Source: Plectosphaerella cucumerina
Lineage: Eukaryota; Ascomycota; Sordariomycetes; Glomerellales; Plectosphaerellaceae
Assembly (NCBI GenBank): GCA_020746995.1
Contig: JAGPXD010000003.1
Span: 4,526,001 to 4,590,000 of the forward strand
Length of the DNA: 64,000 nucleotides
Reading direction: 5' to 3'
Numbering within the stretch: the stretch's first letter is position 1; each line of letters opens with the position of its first letter. Under the pieces are notes generated by a model, which worked only from the letters and a program-made list of their open reading frames with translations, did not search any database and had not been told where the DNA came from. This document shows, one piece after another, positions 36,201 to 48,700 of this stretch. The position numbers and the translations under genes were made by a program.

Positions 36201-38411
36201 GTTGGGCTTGATGCATCGGATGTAGTGAACGTCTGTGTTGTTGATCGTGGTCATCAGCTCGATGAGGGAGGAACGGAAAATGCCGCCGAGCGTGGGTTTC
36301 CTGTTCACGGCGACACCGATCTTGCGTCCAGCGGCAGGTTTCACTGCGTTCGAGGACGCGGATGCCAGGTCCTTCTCCCGGACCGCCGAGGCAGCATCGA
36401 GAACAGAGCGGAGGAACTTGTTGCTCGTGGCGCGAAGGACCTCCATGTGCTCATCTGGCACCGTGTCTCGGTTCTTTTCGATGAAGCCTTCGGATTCGTA
36501 GGTCACGTCCACGGCGTAGTGGCAGACGGTGAAAGCTGATTTGCCGAACCTAGGCTTCTTGTAAAACTTGTTCTTGTCGGCGGCATAGTGGTGGTGCAGC
36601 TTGGTCACAAACTGCTCGTCAGAGCCCATGGGGAGGCGAGATTCTTCGTCCAGGAGGCCCAGAATGCCCATCTTGCCTTCGATCAGATCGATGCAGGGCT
36701 GGTTGTCGGAAAAGTCGATGAAGGTCCAGTCAATCTCCTCCCTCAGGTACTCCTCCTGCTCCAGTTTGAAAACGTGCTGGTTGAACTCCTGCTGCAGCTT
36801 CTCGTTGGCGTAGTTGATGCAGAACTGTTCGAAGGAGTTCTTGGCAAAATGCTCGAAACCATAGATATCAAGCACACCGATGAAGGAAGTGACGCGACTC
36901 AGGACTTCCTCGGTGGCCAGACCCATGTTGACGATTTCGACCAGCCAGTCAAACAGGCTCGAGTAGATGTACTTTGCGACAGAGTCCCGGACGACAATGG
37001 CTTGGGCCTGGCTGAGATTTGACGTGATCTTTTCGCCCCTCGTCACCAGCTGCTTCTTCACGATCCACTTTGCAAAGAGCTCGCCGTTGACACCCAGAAT
37101 GGAGCAGGCGCGCTCAAGAGAGGGCTCGGTAGGCGCGAGGACGCTGTCGTTGCGGGATGCTCCAATCTTGACGTTGCCAAGATGCAGCAGGCCGGCCAGA
37201 AGCTTGAAGATCTCGGCCTGCTGACTATCAGTGACGCCAATTGTCTTGAGCGAGCTCTTGGTGGCCTCGAACTCGGCCTTGTCGTCGACGCCGTCGATGG
37301 TAGGACAGTTTCCCTGATTGAGACAGTCGAACTGGTCAACCGGCAGCAGGCTGAGCTCTTCACGCTGCTGTTCCGAGGCACCAGCAACGAGCTGATAGAA
37401 GATGTGATAATTCCGCTCCTTCAGAGGTTGAAACACGAGCCTCGACCGTTCCAGAAGATACGTGCGAATCTTAGCGCCGATGATGTTGGTCTTGTCGTCG
37501 AACATGATCTCGATGTACTTGCCGAACCGAGAGGAGTTGTCGTTGCGAGTCGTCTTTGCGTTGCCAAAGGCTTCCATGATGGGGTTGGTAGCCAGGATCT
37601 GCTCTTCCGTCTCACTCATCGACTCGGCGCCCTTCTTGGACCTTGCGCCGGGGTTGTCGGGCGCCTCTCGGGTGGCAAAGTACCGCATGATGTATTTGGC
37701 GCTGACGGTCTTGCCGGCTCCGGACTCGCCAGACACGACGATTGTCTGGTTCTTGCCGCTCCGCAGCATGTCCCTACACCGCTATCAGCGACGACTCACA
37801 TGGGCACGGCTGTCGCTGCAAGACTTACATGAACGCCTCTTCTGCAATGGCGAACAGGTGAGGTGCCTGTGTCGCTCGTTGCCTGCCGGCATACACTTGG
37901 ACCATTCCTGGGACGTAGAGAGAGTCTACCCTGGCAAAGGGATTCGTGGCAATCAGGACGATGCCACTGTACGTATAAATCTCCTTCTGCGCATAGCGTA
38001 GCCTGATAGCCTGGAGAACTAAACACGTGTCGCGTTAGATCGACGGATCCCAGGTTCGAGACGGGAGCTGTGGCCATACCAGCAGGCTCGTTGAGGTGGG
38101 ACAGGTTTGTCAAGTCGTCACTCGCTTCGAGAATGGTCGGATTCATCAACGGGGGTAGCGAGGCATCGCCTTTCTGTAGGGCATCGACAAGCAGCTCGAT
38201 CGTCTTCGTCTGTGGTGCCGGAGGGACACGGTCAGCGCTGGCAAGCACAAAGCTGGACACTCGCGGCAAAACGTACCTCGCCACTGTCAAGCTGGAACTC
38301 CAATTTGACCTTGTCACCGTCGATTGTCTTGCTGATGACTTCGGAGGCCACCCAACCCTCTGTGGGGTCTGGTTGCCAGGCACGGGTGCCGACATCGTAG
38401 GTTTGCGACAT
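33277..38411 (-). CDS. Class V myosin heavy chain
   Basis: Seven exons on the minus strand: 38411-38277, 38209-38080, 38018-37829, 37773-33921, 33849-33776, 33712-33498 and 33437-33277, giving 1,585 residues. An SH3-like N-terminus (WVASEVISKTIDGDKV) precedes the motor. P-loop GESGAGKT is at 167-174, with switch I NDNSSRFGK and switch II DIYGFE. The cardiomyopathy-loop TEDS position is Glu in YESEGFIEKN, so phosphorylation is not required by that rule. Six IQ-type helices follow at about 795-940, a coiled coil to about 1085, and the DIL/cargo domain near 1290-1530. Myosin V moves vesicles and organelles along actin to hyphal tips. Most of the protein is in one 3.85-kb exon. The last exon encodes an acidic, low-complexity tail ending KRLSA. 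Confidence 0.96.
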
Positions 38412-40023
38412 GGTGGGCGTTGTGTCTGGTAATTAGTCGGCCCTGATGGCACAACTTCTCCCGAGAGTCGGCAGGGCAGTGATGTATGCCGTGATGATGG
38501 AATGACCGTGATGGGTGCCAAAGGAGCTTCCTCAGGAGTGTTGGGACTGAACGCGCATGGAGCAGGATGCGAGGGATGCGAGCACTGGGGAGACTCGATA
38601 GCTGAGGAACGACCTCAGAGATGGGAACAAATCACCAGCTCCTACGATGCCGTTCTTGAAAGAAGGGGATCGCGTAGCAGGCGTAAAGGGGTTCCGCTGT
38701 CTCCAAAGCTAGGTAGGGAGGTAGGATGATCGGTCAGACAACTTTTTGAGGTCAGTGGACGGTTTGTCCGTAGACAGGGGGTGACTGCCAGTGGAGGGAA
38801 AGCTCAATGCTCCGAGCGCTGGCCACGGGCCACGAGCCACGCTTGCTTGGGGTACCCACCGATGTATCTGTGCCTTCGCGATTAGCTGGCGGGCCTGCAG
38901 GGACAGTACCGCCATTGGGCAGTGTCGGTACTCGTCACGACCAACACGGGACGCGTCCAATTCCTGCACGAGCAATGTTCAGACAGTGTATCGCACCGTA
39001 CTTGCACCCACCTACTTCCAGTTAGGAATCAAGCCCGACGTCGGTCCCGCCCCCTGCATCTACAGCGGACTTAAAGGGGGGAAGCCCAACTGCTTGGTGT
39101 CAGAACCGCTTGGCCACACTTGAAACAGTAGTTAGGGTACATGGAGATACGCTACAAATGCAACGTCCGAACGACAGTGCGAAAGCTGTCCAGACCAAAC
39201 AGACAGCTTTGGATCAGTCAGTGCCTGTGTATAGCGGTGAGGCCACCCGATGGCCCCTAATCCGCAATAATTGAAGGCCTTCTGGCTGTTCCCACGCCTT
39301 CCCGCGAGCTCAATTGACTCGCCTGGGGTTGGCTGGTAAAATTCCACTGTCGATTGGCTCCGCATAGTCTGTTCCCACTGTTGGCAGCCAATATTGGGGG
39401 CGGTCAAGCGGTCAAGACCCTTGCTGCTGCTAAGTGCCAACCCCCTTTTTCAACCACCTTGTAAAAGCCCACCACCACCCACCCTTTCGCCTCCTCTAAG
39501 TGAGGGTGTTGACCTTGTGGATGAAAGTAGACTGACATGTCCATGAACTTGGTAGATTTGTACGTACTCCCTGCCCGTATGCATTCTTGTGCATGACGGC
39601 GAAGGCACAATGCATATCGGCAGTCGGTCATTGGCGGCCACGCTAGTCCTGGCCGCATCATCTCACGGCGAGATGGCGCATTATGCGCCAGCTGGCGCAG
39701 CTGCGGACTTTGTGATCTCGAGCTGAGCTCGGCCATATGCCACACGGGATCATCGAACGGCGCAGTCAGAGCCATAACCTAACCTCGCGGAAGGGGCTCC
39801 TTCAATGTGCAAATAGGTGAGAATGTTGCTAACCTCTACGATATGTAGCAGTCAAGATACAACTAGTACTATCGCGTGATCTAGATCAACGTGTTGAAGT
39901 TTGTTGAACTAGGCTTGCCTCTCTAGAGAGCAATCCGAGTTGAGCGAACGAATCATGATTCTTTTGATTTCCGTCAATCAGCCTACCGAACTCCTTTTGA
40001 ATAGGGCGTCTCCCATTCGTCCA
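38412..40023. other. Long intergenic region upstream of the myosin gene
   Basis: This 1.6-kb interval lies between the myosin start and the 3' end of the 3-phosphoglycerate dehydrogenase gene. It must hold the myosin promoter. Open frames up to 123 codons exist but are compositionally unremarkable. No RNA gene or repeat recognised. Confidence 0.5.
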
Positions 40024-41797
40024 CTAATACAGGACGCGGGTCACGATGCGAGCTACAAGCTCATGTTAGTCCGAGTCACAAGCCTCGTCGCAAACGGGAT
40101 ACTCACAGCTGAGTGCATCCAGGCTCTCCGTGATCTGCTTGATGTCGTCGGCCTTGACATCGCTGATATCAGCCATGAGATAGGCAATCTGTACTTGTCA
40201 GCACACCAGCCGGTCAACGTAACCTCGTCTCATTGCTCTACTCACGTCACCCCTGCTGTCCGTGATCTGCTTGTCGACGTTGTGCTCTCCCAGGATCTCG
40301 TTCACTAGCAACATAGTCAGAGGCATGCCCGTGATCAGCCGAACGCGTGCCGGAACTCGTACCTTTGCGCAGAACACCCGGAACGTTCTGATGGATGTAG
40401 ATAATCTGCGACATGTTAAGACCGTTCAGCAAAAGGGACTCGAGTACAGTTCACATACCCGCGCGTGGTCGGGCTCATCCAGTGTCAGCGACCTGAGGTT
40501 GACCTCGGGAAGATTGACACTGCCGAGGGTGATGCCCTGGTTCACGTAGCGGACGAGAGCCTCGCCCACTTTGTTGCGTTAGCCGAAAGCCTATGTCGGT
40601 TGGGACGCAAACAACTTACCCTCCACGCCGATGCCTCGCTGGGCCTCTTCCGTGCTTCCACCAATGTGGGGTGTGAGGATGATGTTGTTCAGAGAGCGGA
40701 GGTCGTCTCCCCACTGGTTGAGGCTGGCGTTGAAATAGTCGCCGTTTGCCGCGGGTTCGTTAGGGTAAACGTCCAGGGCAGCTCCGGCAATCTTGCCTGA
40801 ACGCATGCCGTTGATCAGCGCAGGGATATCAACAACTGTTCCCCTGCTCGCGTTGATCAGGTACGAGCCCTCCTTCATCTTGTTGATCTGGGCCGCAGAG
40901 ATCATATTCTTCGTTTCCGGAAGCTCTGGGACATGCAGAGTAACGAAGTCAGATTCCTCCAGGAGTGCATCAAGCGTAGGCACCTGCCTCGCGGTTCCGA
41001 TGCCCATGAGGCTGACGACGTCGTAGTAGATGACAGTCATACCCATGGCCTCAGCCAGCACCGAAAGCTGCGACCCAATGTGGCCGTATCCCACGATGCC
41101 TGTGAGTGGATTGATTAGCACTGACCACACCCATGACGAGATACGTGCTCTACACGCTACTCGTCACCATGCAGGCGGTGGACAACATACCAAGCGTCTT
41201 GCCACGGATCTCCCAGCACTTTGCGCTGACCTTGTTCCAGGTGCCGCGATGCATCTCAAGAGAGCGGTCGGCCAGCTGGCGCGCCAGGGTGATAATCTCG
41301 GCGATGACAAGCTCTGCGACACTGCGCGAGTTTGCGAATGGCGAGTTGAAGACGGCAATTCCATGCTTGGCGGCGTACTCCAGGTCAACCTGGTTCGTGC
41401 CAATGCAGAAGCATCCAATAACCAGGAGGTTCTTGGCCTCGCGAAGAACCTTCTCCGAGAGCTTGGTCTTGGACCGAATGCCGATGACGTGGACTTCCCG
41501 AATCTTCTCGATGAGCTGGTCCTCAGGCAGCGAGGTCTTCAGGGCCTCGACTTGGTAGCCCTGGTTCTTGAGGATATCTTGGCCCGTCTTGTTGACGTTC
41601 TCCAGAAGAAGAATCTTGACATCCTGGGTGTCGAAGGGCTTCAGCTGCTTCGGCGCCGGCCTGCGGCTCAGCGCAACACCACCGAAGCTGGAAGGCGGGG
41701 ACTGGAATGTAGCCAAGGGGGAAGTGGACAGGCCCTGGCTGTAGGAAACGCGACGGGCTGTGCCCAGCGATCCAGCAATATCCTGTGCGGTGGCCAT
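40024..41797 (-). CDS. SER3: D-3-phosphoglycerate dehydrogenase
   Basis: Seven exons on the minus strand: 41797-41191, 41099-40620, 40568-40459, 40405-40363, 40304-40246, 40188-40107 and 40052-40024, giving 469 residues, the same as yeast Ser3. It catalyses the first step of serine biosynthesis from 3-phosphoglycerate, with NAD. Landmarks are KILLLENVNKTG at the start of the catalytic domain, FANSRSVAELVIAEI, the Rossmann loop GYGHIG at 206-211, NASRGTVVDIPAL, the catalytic-His block TPHIGGSTEEAQ, and a C-terminal ACT domain with HQNVPGVLRKVNEIL and ending TRVLY. The N-terminal 55 residues are a Ser/Pro-rich extension typical of fungi. The 3' third is split into five small exons. Confidence 0.96.
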
Positions 41798-42357
41798 GGT
41801 GGCGTGTGGTGCCCTCTGCACTTGGAGAGGAGGGGCAGTAGGAAATGTTTGAAGCTGGGGTGATGAGGGGCAGTAGTTCGCGGTGGTAGCTCTCTACCTG
41901 GCAACTTCGAAGTAAGAACCTGGCCGTGTTGTGATTGAGAGGAGGAATAAAAGCAGAAGTCAGATGGTAGCTTGTGAATGACGCGACATGCCACCAGATG
42001 ACTGTCCAGCTGGTTATATATGGGACAGTGGCAGGCTTTGTTCCGGGTTCGGAAGACTAGCAGGCGAGATATTTTTACCGCTGGCGGGGATGACTCCCAC
42101 GCAGCCTGAGTAAATGGGACCAGTCATGTCCCTACCAACACTATGACACCCGCGACACCACGGCTTTTGAACGGGGGGCCATTCCCGGCCCAGTTAGTTA
42201 GTCGAGGTGACCTCATGGAATTCCGTGCTCAAACACCGAAAAATCAAGAGACTTTTCACCAGTTAGTGTTTCCACAGTGCTGCCACATAAATCTTGCCAC
42301 TATAAGACCAAGTACGCTAACAATTAGTAAGGCAAAACCAGCCTACTTTAGTTAGTG

Positions 42358-42388
<31 letters not shown>

Positions 42389-43042
42389 ATTGAAATATAT
42401 AAGTATTCAGTTACTACTTCCATCGAAGATAACTGGGGTAATTACTCACTAAATAAAGATCATTATATAACAAATACCCTACTATATATAGTATTACCAC
42501 CCCCTACTTCTAAACATCAAGTCACTCGATGCTTATGAGTGTCTGCTCTTGTTCGCATAGGTAGTCTTGCCACCGTACGTGGTTCTCAGAGCCAGTCTTT
42601 TTGCGTGCCACGATGGGAGCTGGACTTACTTGCTCCCTGTCGCGAGCCGTTCATTGTCCCTAACCGTCACCATGTCGCCAGGCATGTAAACCCGTCTATT
42701 ACTGGTATACCCTGATCAGCCCGAAAACAAATGAATGCCCCTCCCCACCCCCAGAACATAGAGGAATGCAAATAAAAAGAGTGAAGGCTGTCTCGAACGA
42801 CAAGTAGTCAGTGTAACCATGTTACTGTCTGATGACAGCACGAACGCATGCTACCATGGACCGGCGAGGCTCAATGCCAGACTGGTTTCCCGTGCGATGT
42901 CTGGCGACTCCTGGAGCTCTACTCGACTATGCTCTGTACCCCATGTCGGCCCCATTGTGTCCGCCCCCAATGGAATCAGCCAAGTTGTCACCAAAGACTG
43001 GCATTGTACCAACCCCCGTCACAATCACTTCTTAGCCAACCA
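41798..43042. promoter_or_regulatory. Upstream region of 3-phosphoglycerate dehydrogenase with TATA-like box
   Basis: A minus-strand TATATAA lies at 42014-42020, about 220 bp upstream of the start codon, and could serve as a TATA box. Further right the sequence becomes AT-rich with a 26-base poly-A run at 42361-42386. The right end is the Nap1 3' flank. No gene seen. Confidence 0.45.
42361..42386. repeat. Poly-A tract, 26 bases
   Basis: Twenty-six consecutive A residues sit directly after ttagttagtgttt. The same gttagtgttt occurs about 90 bp upstream. The tract could be a simple repeat or the tail of a short retroposed sequence; I could not identify pol III promoter boxes. Confidence 0.9.
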
Positions 43043-44580
43043 TTAACTCTGCTTGCACTCGGTGGGCTCCTGCTTCGGCTTGCGGGTATCGTCCTATAAG
43101 ACTGTGTCAGCATCGTTCTTCCGCGTGCGCATTGCACTGAACCCGGGGGTGGAGACTTACACCCTCGTCAGACTCCTCGTCGTCATCACGGTCCTCGCTG
43201 TCGTCGTCATCGTCATCCTCGTCGTCGTCGAAAGCGCCCTCGAGGTCATCCTCGTCGTCATCGAGAGGCTCGAAGGCCAGAGCCTCGCCAGTGAACCAGT
43301 CAATAGCCCTGGGGATGATCTTCTCCTTGATATCCTCGCCAAGCTGGTAGTCGAACTCCAGAAGTCCCTCGATATCGGATGCCGCATCGTCGTCGTCGTC
43401 GTCGGTCGGAGCCTGAGGCGGGGCGAAGAAGTTGAAGAAGGAAGCGGTCGGAACCGTCTTCTTGACGACTCGTGTTTGCTTGGTGTCTGTCGTGTGTTAG
43501 CCCAGGCGTGCTCCGCACTCGAAGCAGATGTTTCATCTGAGGTGTTCTTACTCTTGTTCCTCTGCTTCTTGCTCTCGACCTTCACAGTCAGGTTCTGGTT
43601 GTCCTTCCAGTTGATCTTGTCGCCCTCGGCATGGTCGTAGATGAATTCGCCGCCGTAACCACTCTCAGTCTGGTAGTAGTAGGTCTTCGTGATGGTCTTG
43701 TTGGTGAAGTAGTCGTTCTCGGCGAACTCGAAGATGAGACGGAAACCAGGCTTGTCGAGGTACTCCATGCGAACATCGATGAGGTGCTTCAGAGCGCCCT
43801 CATCGCGGTCGGTGATGGTCTCGGCGAGAGCATCGTAGTTCTTCATGGCGGACAGCCAGAACTCGGGAATGCCGGCAACGTTCTCGGCCGAGGCGGCGTC
43901 GGTGGGCTTCTCCGCCTTGTCATCCGTGGCGGCATCCTCCTCTTCGTCGTCCTCCTCGCCGGCCTTGATCTCCTCCTCGGTAGGCTCGGCCTTTCCGTTG
44001 ACGATGGTGGAACGCTTCTCGTAGAGAGGGGTGAACTTGGCGAAGTACTTCTTCTCAAGCTGGAGCACCTCCTCCTGGAACTCGGCCTCGAGCTTGGAGT
44101 GATCCTTCTGGATGCCCTTCAGACCGGCGACACGGCGGCGAACCTGGGGCGGGAGCGACTCGATGTAGCCGGACGAACGACCGACGATGGTGCTCAGGCG
44201 ACCCTGGATCATCTGAAGCAGCTTAGGGTTCTGGGCGACGATGGATGCAGCAGTTGCGCGATCGAAATCCTCTGCGAGGTGGGTCAGCGGGCGGAGGAGG
44301 ACGGGTGGGGTGTATGCGGGGTTGACCTCACCTTCCTTGATGCTCGCGATGCCAGGCTGCTGGGCGTGTGAGGAGATGGGTGCGGTGTTGGCGGGGGTGT
44401 TCTGAGGGGTGCTGCGACAGTCGAGAATTAGCCATGGTGTTATGGGAGATGCAGCCGCCGGCTTGGGCATCTCTGCCTCATTGAGAGGCTGTCGGGTGGC
44501 CGGTCGGTGGCGGTCGGAGGGATGAGCACTTACGGCGCCGAAGGCTCGTTGGCCCGCTTGTTGCGGATGGGCTCGGCCAT
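43043..44580 (-). CDS. NAP1: Nucleosome assembly protein Nap1
   Basis: Preferred model, five exons on the minus strand: 44580-44534, 44411-44332, 44271-43552, 43486-43161 and 43093-43043, giving 407 residues. The NAP domain is clear: LPPQVRRRVAGLKGIQKDHSKLE, FQEEVLQLEKKYFAKFTPLYEKR, GIPEFWLSAMKN, LKHLIDVRMEYLD and GFRLIFEFAENDYF. A long Asp/Glu-rich tail binds histones. Nap1 is an H2A-H2B chaperone shuttling between cytoplasm and nucleus. The C-terminus CKQS resembles the CaaX box of animal NAP1L1. The intron at 44272-44331 is 60 bp, in frame and stop-free. Removing it restores the usual IASIKEEDFDRA continuity; keeping it adds 20 residues. Divergent from the P5B ATPase gene. Confidence 0.95.
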
Positions 44581-45790
44581 GGCTGCTGCTCCGGCGACTC
44601 GAATGTGTGCGATGGAGTATCGGGGTGATTAGGAAGTTGCGGTGCTGCGTTGCGACAGCTTCGGACGTGTGAGTTGGAGAGGAGAGGACGAAGATGGGTG
44701 ACGGCAGGAGGCGAGGCGAAGACCGAATGAGTTTTCCCCTTCGTTCGATGTGGTGGGGGAGCAAAAAAATCCAGCCTAAGGTAGACAGCCTGGCTCACCA
44801 CTTGTTTGGTCTCACCCACCAGGGGACAGGCACGCCAACGAGTTGTTGAGTTGGGGACTCCTGCCAATAGCGCCCCGCGGTCTTGCATGCTGACCCCTCG
44901 ATTGGCGCCTATCGATGGCGGGCAAACACTCCATGCCAGACAGGGATTGGATAGCGCTCGGCCAGGCCCCTTAAGCCCCTCTGTGCCCAGCAAGGCACGG
45001 GCGGGCACCTGAGGTGCTTTGTCCTGGGCTGCAATCGGGTGCACTTCCAGGAGGTGTCACCTGAAGTGATGGATGCGTGAGAGCGTGAGGGGTGTGCTGG
45101 TATCTCCCCAACTGCATCTAGATGGATATTGAATACTTCATCCTGATCACTTCAAAGTCCTGTAGAATTTGCTTCGATCTTTGATACAGGAAAGTGGCTT
45201 TTGGGAGGCAGCTGTCCGTGAAGTACAGCTCTCCCTTTCTCCCTTACGCCTCCCTCCCGTCAGCCTCTCTCCCTCCCTAGGGTGCACAGCGGAGCTGATG
45301 GAAGTGCCGACAAGCTATACACATGTGGAATATTCCTCGCGTCTTCGGCCTTGGACCTGGGGCAACAACATTGGATGCCTACATTCCAGGAGGTGTAAGT
45401 GCCTATCTGTTGGTACCTGATCCGGGGTGGCGTGGTGGCGGGGGGCTACGTCAGGTCCGTTCGATGCTTGTCCTATTCCGTGCCAATCGATAAGCAGCGA
45501 ACTTGAAGGCTCTGTGGATCCACAGCTACCGCGACAGGTGCCCAGACCTGTTGACCACCACCAAGGCCGAGCTTGCTGCTGAATCGCAGGTACCACGACA
45601 ACGGTATCTCCATTATCGCGACTGCAATTGTCCAAGTTCTCGGCCAAATCCCGCATTGCAACAGACCCGCCAGCTACTATGTTCCAATTCGCATCGCGTG
45701 CGACTCGACTTTGAAGGGGTCACCCGTTCCCTACGCTTCATATTTCGACCGTAGATCGGCCCGCGGCTATCGAACAAGCCTTCCTTCGAA
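44581..45790. promoter_or_regulatory. Divergent promoter region of NAP1 and the P5B ATPase
   Basis: This 1.2-kb interval lies between two divergent genes. A long pyrimidine-rich tract at about 45225-45282 (tctccctttctccc and on) points toward the ATPase gene and is a common fungal promoter feature. No gene called. Confidence 0.55.
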
Positions 45791-48700
45791 ATGGACGACC
45801 AACGATCCTCAACGCCTGCACAAGGCGCCCCTCGCCTACAGAATGGCCGGCCGCTGTACCGGATGCACTCAAATGCCAGTAGCACGAGCATATTTGAGAA
45901 TGTGGAGATGGCCCACGACGAGGTATGCAGGTGACAGCTCGGATGGACGTTGTCAACCCGATTTTTTGGATATTGACAGTTTGAATTCAGTTGTTCTCCG
46001 GTCCTGTAGCTGAAAGCTTGCCCACGAGTGTCTCTGCCTACCATCCCCGCCGAGGACGTGCCGATTCGACCACCAGCTTCACATACTATCAAGATGACGA
46101 AGACGAGGGCGAGGACGAAGAGGAGGGCAATTTGTCTCCTACCCAGTCAGACTATGGCCGCCGAGGCTCGATGTCGGATGTTGGAGATATGCGCTTTGGT
46201 GAAGAGGATGAAGACTCGGTGGATGTCGAGGAAGCGCGGCTCAGCGATGATTATATTCTGCGGCGCAGGTCCTCGACATACTCTCGATACTCTCGCTCCT
46301 CTGTTCGCGACCGCCTCCTTCGTACTGACAGTGCGAGGACAGCCGCTAGCAGTCGAGCGGACGGGCGCCAGAGTCAAAAAGTCTACATGATCAACGAAGA
46401 TCTCACAATCGCCATCGCTGGATTCCGTACCAGCCCTATTGGGTACGCATTGTATGCTCTGCTTTGCCTTCTTACGCTCGGGTCTGCCTGGTTGCTGCTG
46501 CGATGGCTACCCCGCTGGCAAGTCAGGCTGCTGGGCAAGCCATGTGCTCTGGGAATCTGTGACTGGGTAGTAATCGAGGTGCGTGGTCCCTGGTGTCGTG
46601 GTGCAATCGCGGTGCTTACGCGTTGGACAGAATTCGTGGGGCGAGCTCACGGTAATGAACGTCGAAAAGAAATTGTACGGTCGACCACTGTCGACCATAT
46701 TCGGTTCTGGCGAGAAGGCCTACTTCATCGACGACGACCCGGACCCGATAGTCAACGAACTTCGCATGTTGAACTATCGATACGTCCGTCTCTTCTTCCA
46801 TCAGCAGAAGGACAAGTTTCTGCTCTTCAATGGCTGGAAAGACCCGAATTGGACCAACACACGAGCCGTTAAGGCTGGGCTCGATAGCGACGAGAAGAGC
46901 GTGCGAGAAGTTGTCTTCGGCCGCAACGACATTGATATCGAGCAGAAGTCCGTCGGACGTTTGCTCATGGACGAGGTTGGTTCGGAAATGTTCCCCTGGC
47001 TGGTGCCGTGGGTGCTGACACGAGAGCAGGTGTTTCACCCTTTCTACGTCTTTCAGATCGCCAGTCTCATTCTCTGGTCGCTGGACGAGTACTACTACTA
47101 CGCCATTGCCATTTTCTTGATGTCCTTTGGTAGCATCGCAAGCACCCTCATCGAAACTCGTGCGGTAAGTATCGGACATCAGCAGTATTGTCTCTGGCTT
47201 CGCCAAAGCTGACATGCGACCTGGACAGACTATGAAACGGCTTCGTGAAATATCTCGGTTCGAGTGCGATGTCAGGGTTCTCAGAAACGGGTTCTGTAGG
47301 CAGAAATCACTGTTTGCCAAAGCAGTAGCATAGTGCTGACCATCTATGCAGGGCGATATGTTCCATCCGGCGAGCTTGTTCCCGGAGACATATACGAAGT
47401 CAGCGATCCAAACCTTTCGCAGTTCCCCAGCGACGGCCTTCTTCTGACAGGAGATGCAATCGTCAACGAGAGCATGCTCACAGGTACGAAAGAGGTACTG
47501 CCTCTCTAGGCGTGCGAAGTACTGACCTGGTCTCGGCAGGTGAATCGGTCCCTGTATCGAAGACCCCAGCCACAGAGGAAGCCCTGATCGCCATGGACCT
47601 CGCCGCCCCGGCCATGTCTCCTGAGATAGCGAAACATTTCCTGTTCTGCGGCACCAAGATTGTCAGAGCCAGACGCCCGCAAGATGAGCAAAGCGGGGAC
47701 GCCGTCGCCCTCGCACTTGTGGTTCGCACCGGCTTCAGCACTACCAAGGGCTCGTTGGTGAGATCGATGCTCTTTCCGAAGCCCTCGGGCTTCAAATTTT
47801 ACCGGGACTCGTTCCGATACATCGGGGTCATGGCTATGGTTGCGCTTTTGGGCTTCTTGGTTTCTTTGGCCAATTTCATCCACCTCGGCCTTGCCTGGCA
47901 CCTCATCATTGTGAGGGCTCTAGGTTCGTCTCCGCCGCACCATTCAATGGTCAAATGTCCCCTATTCAACCATGGCTGCTGACTTGAAAACAGATGTCAT
48001 AACCATCGCTGTGCCTCCCGCCCTCCCTGCCACACTGAGTATTGGCACCAGCTTCGCGCTGGCGCGTTTGAAGAAGAAGAAGATCTTCTGCATCAGCCCA
48101 CAGCGGGTCAATGTTGGCGGAAAACTAGACATTATGTGTTTTGACAAGACAGGGACACTCACCGAAGAAGGCTTGGACGTCTTGGGAGTTCGAGTAGCAG
48201 AAAGCGGCCGCTTCACCGACATTATGGAGAATGCCACATCTCTTCACCAGGCTGCTCAAGCGAACCAACTCGGCAAGTTCGCCGCAATCCTGCACACAAT
48301 GGCAACATGCCACTCCCTGCGGTCTGTCGACGACGAATTGGTCGGCGACCCGCTGGACCTGAGAATGGTTGAATTCAGCGGCTGGAGTTTTGACGAAAGC
48401 GGCGAGTCGTCCGAAGGGCAGGATGACGACGAGCAGGGCGGCCTTTCTCCGTCGATTGCGCGCCCACCTGCCAACTATCCCAGCGCGGCGGATCAACCCA
48501 ATGTAGGACTCCAACCTCCGCGCTCTCTGCACTTCTAACATCTGCACCACAGAACGGCATCGAGCTCGGTATTCTGCGAGGCTTCGAGTTTGTCTCTCAT
48601 CTCCGCCGCGCCAGTGTCATTGTGCGTCAATTTGGCAAGCAGAGCGGTGATATTTACGTGAAGGGTGCACCCGAGTGCATGGGCGATATTTGCCGAGCCG

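Noticed and set aside
43631..44371. 246-codon open frame on the plus strand
   Set aside because: Antisense to Nap1, with Leu/Val-rich translation of the acidic coding strand.
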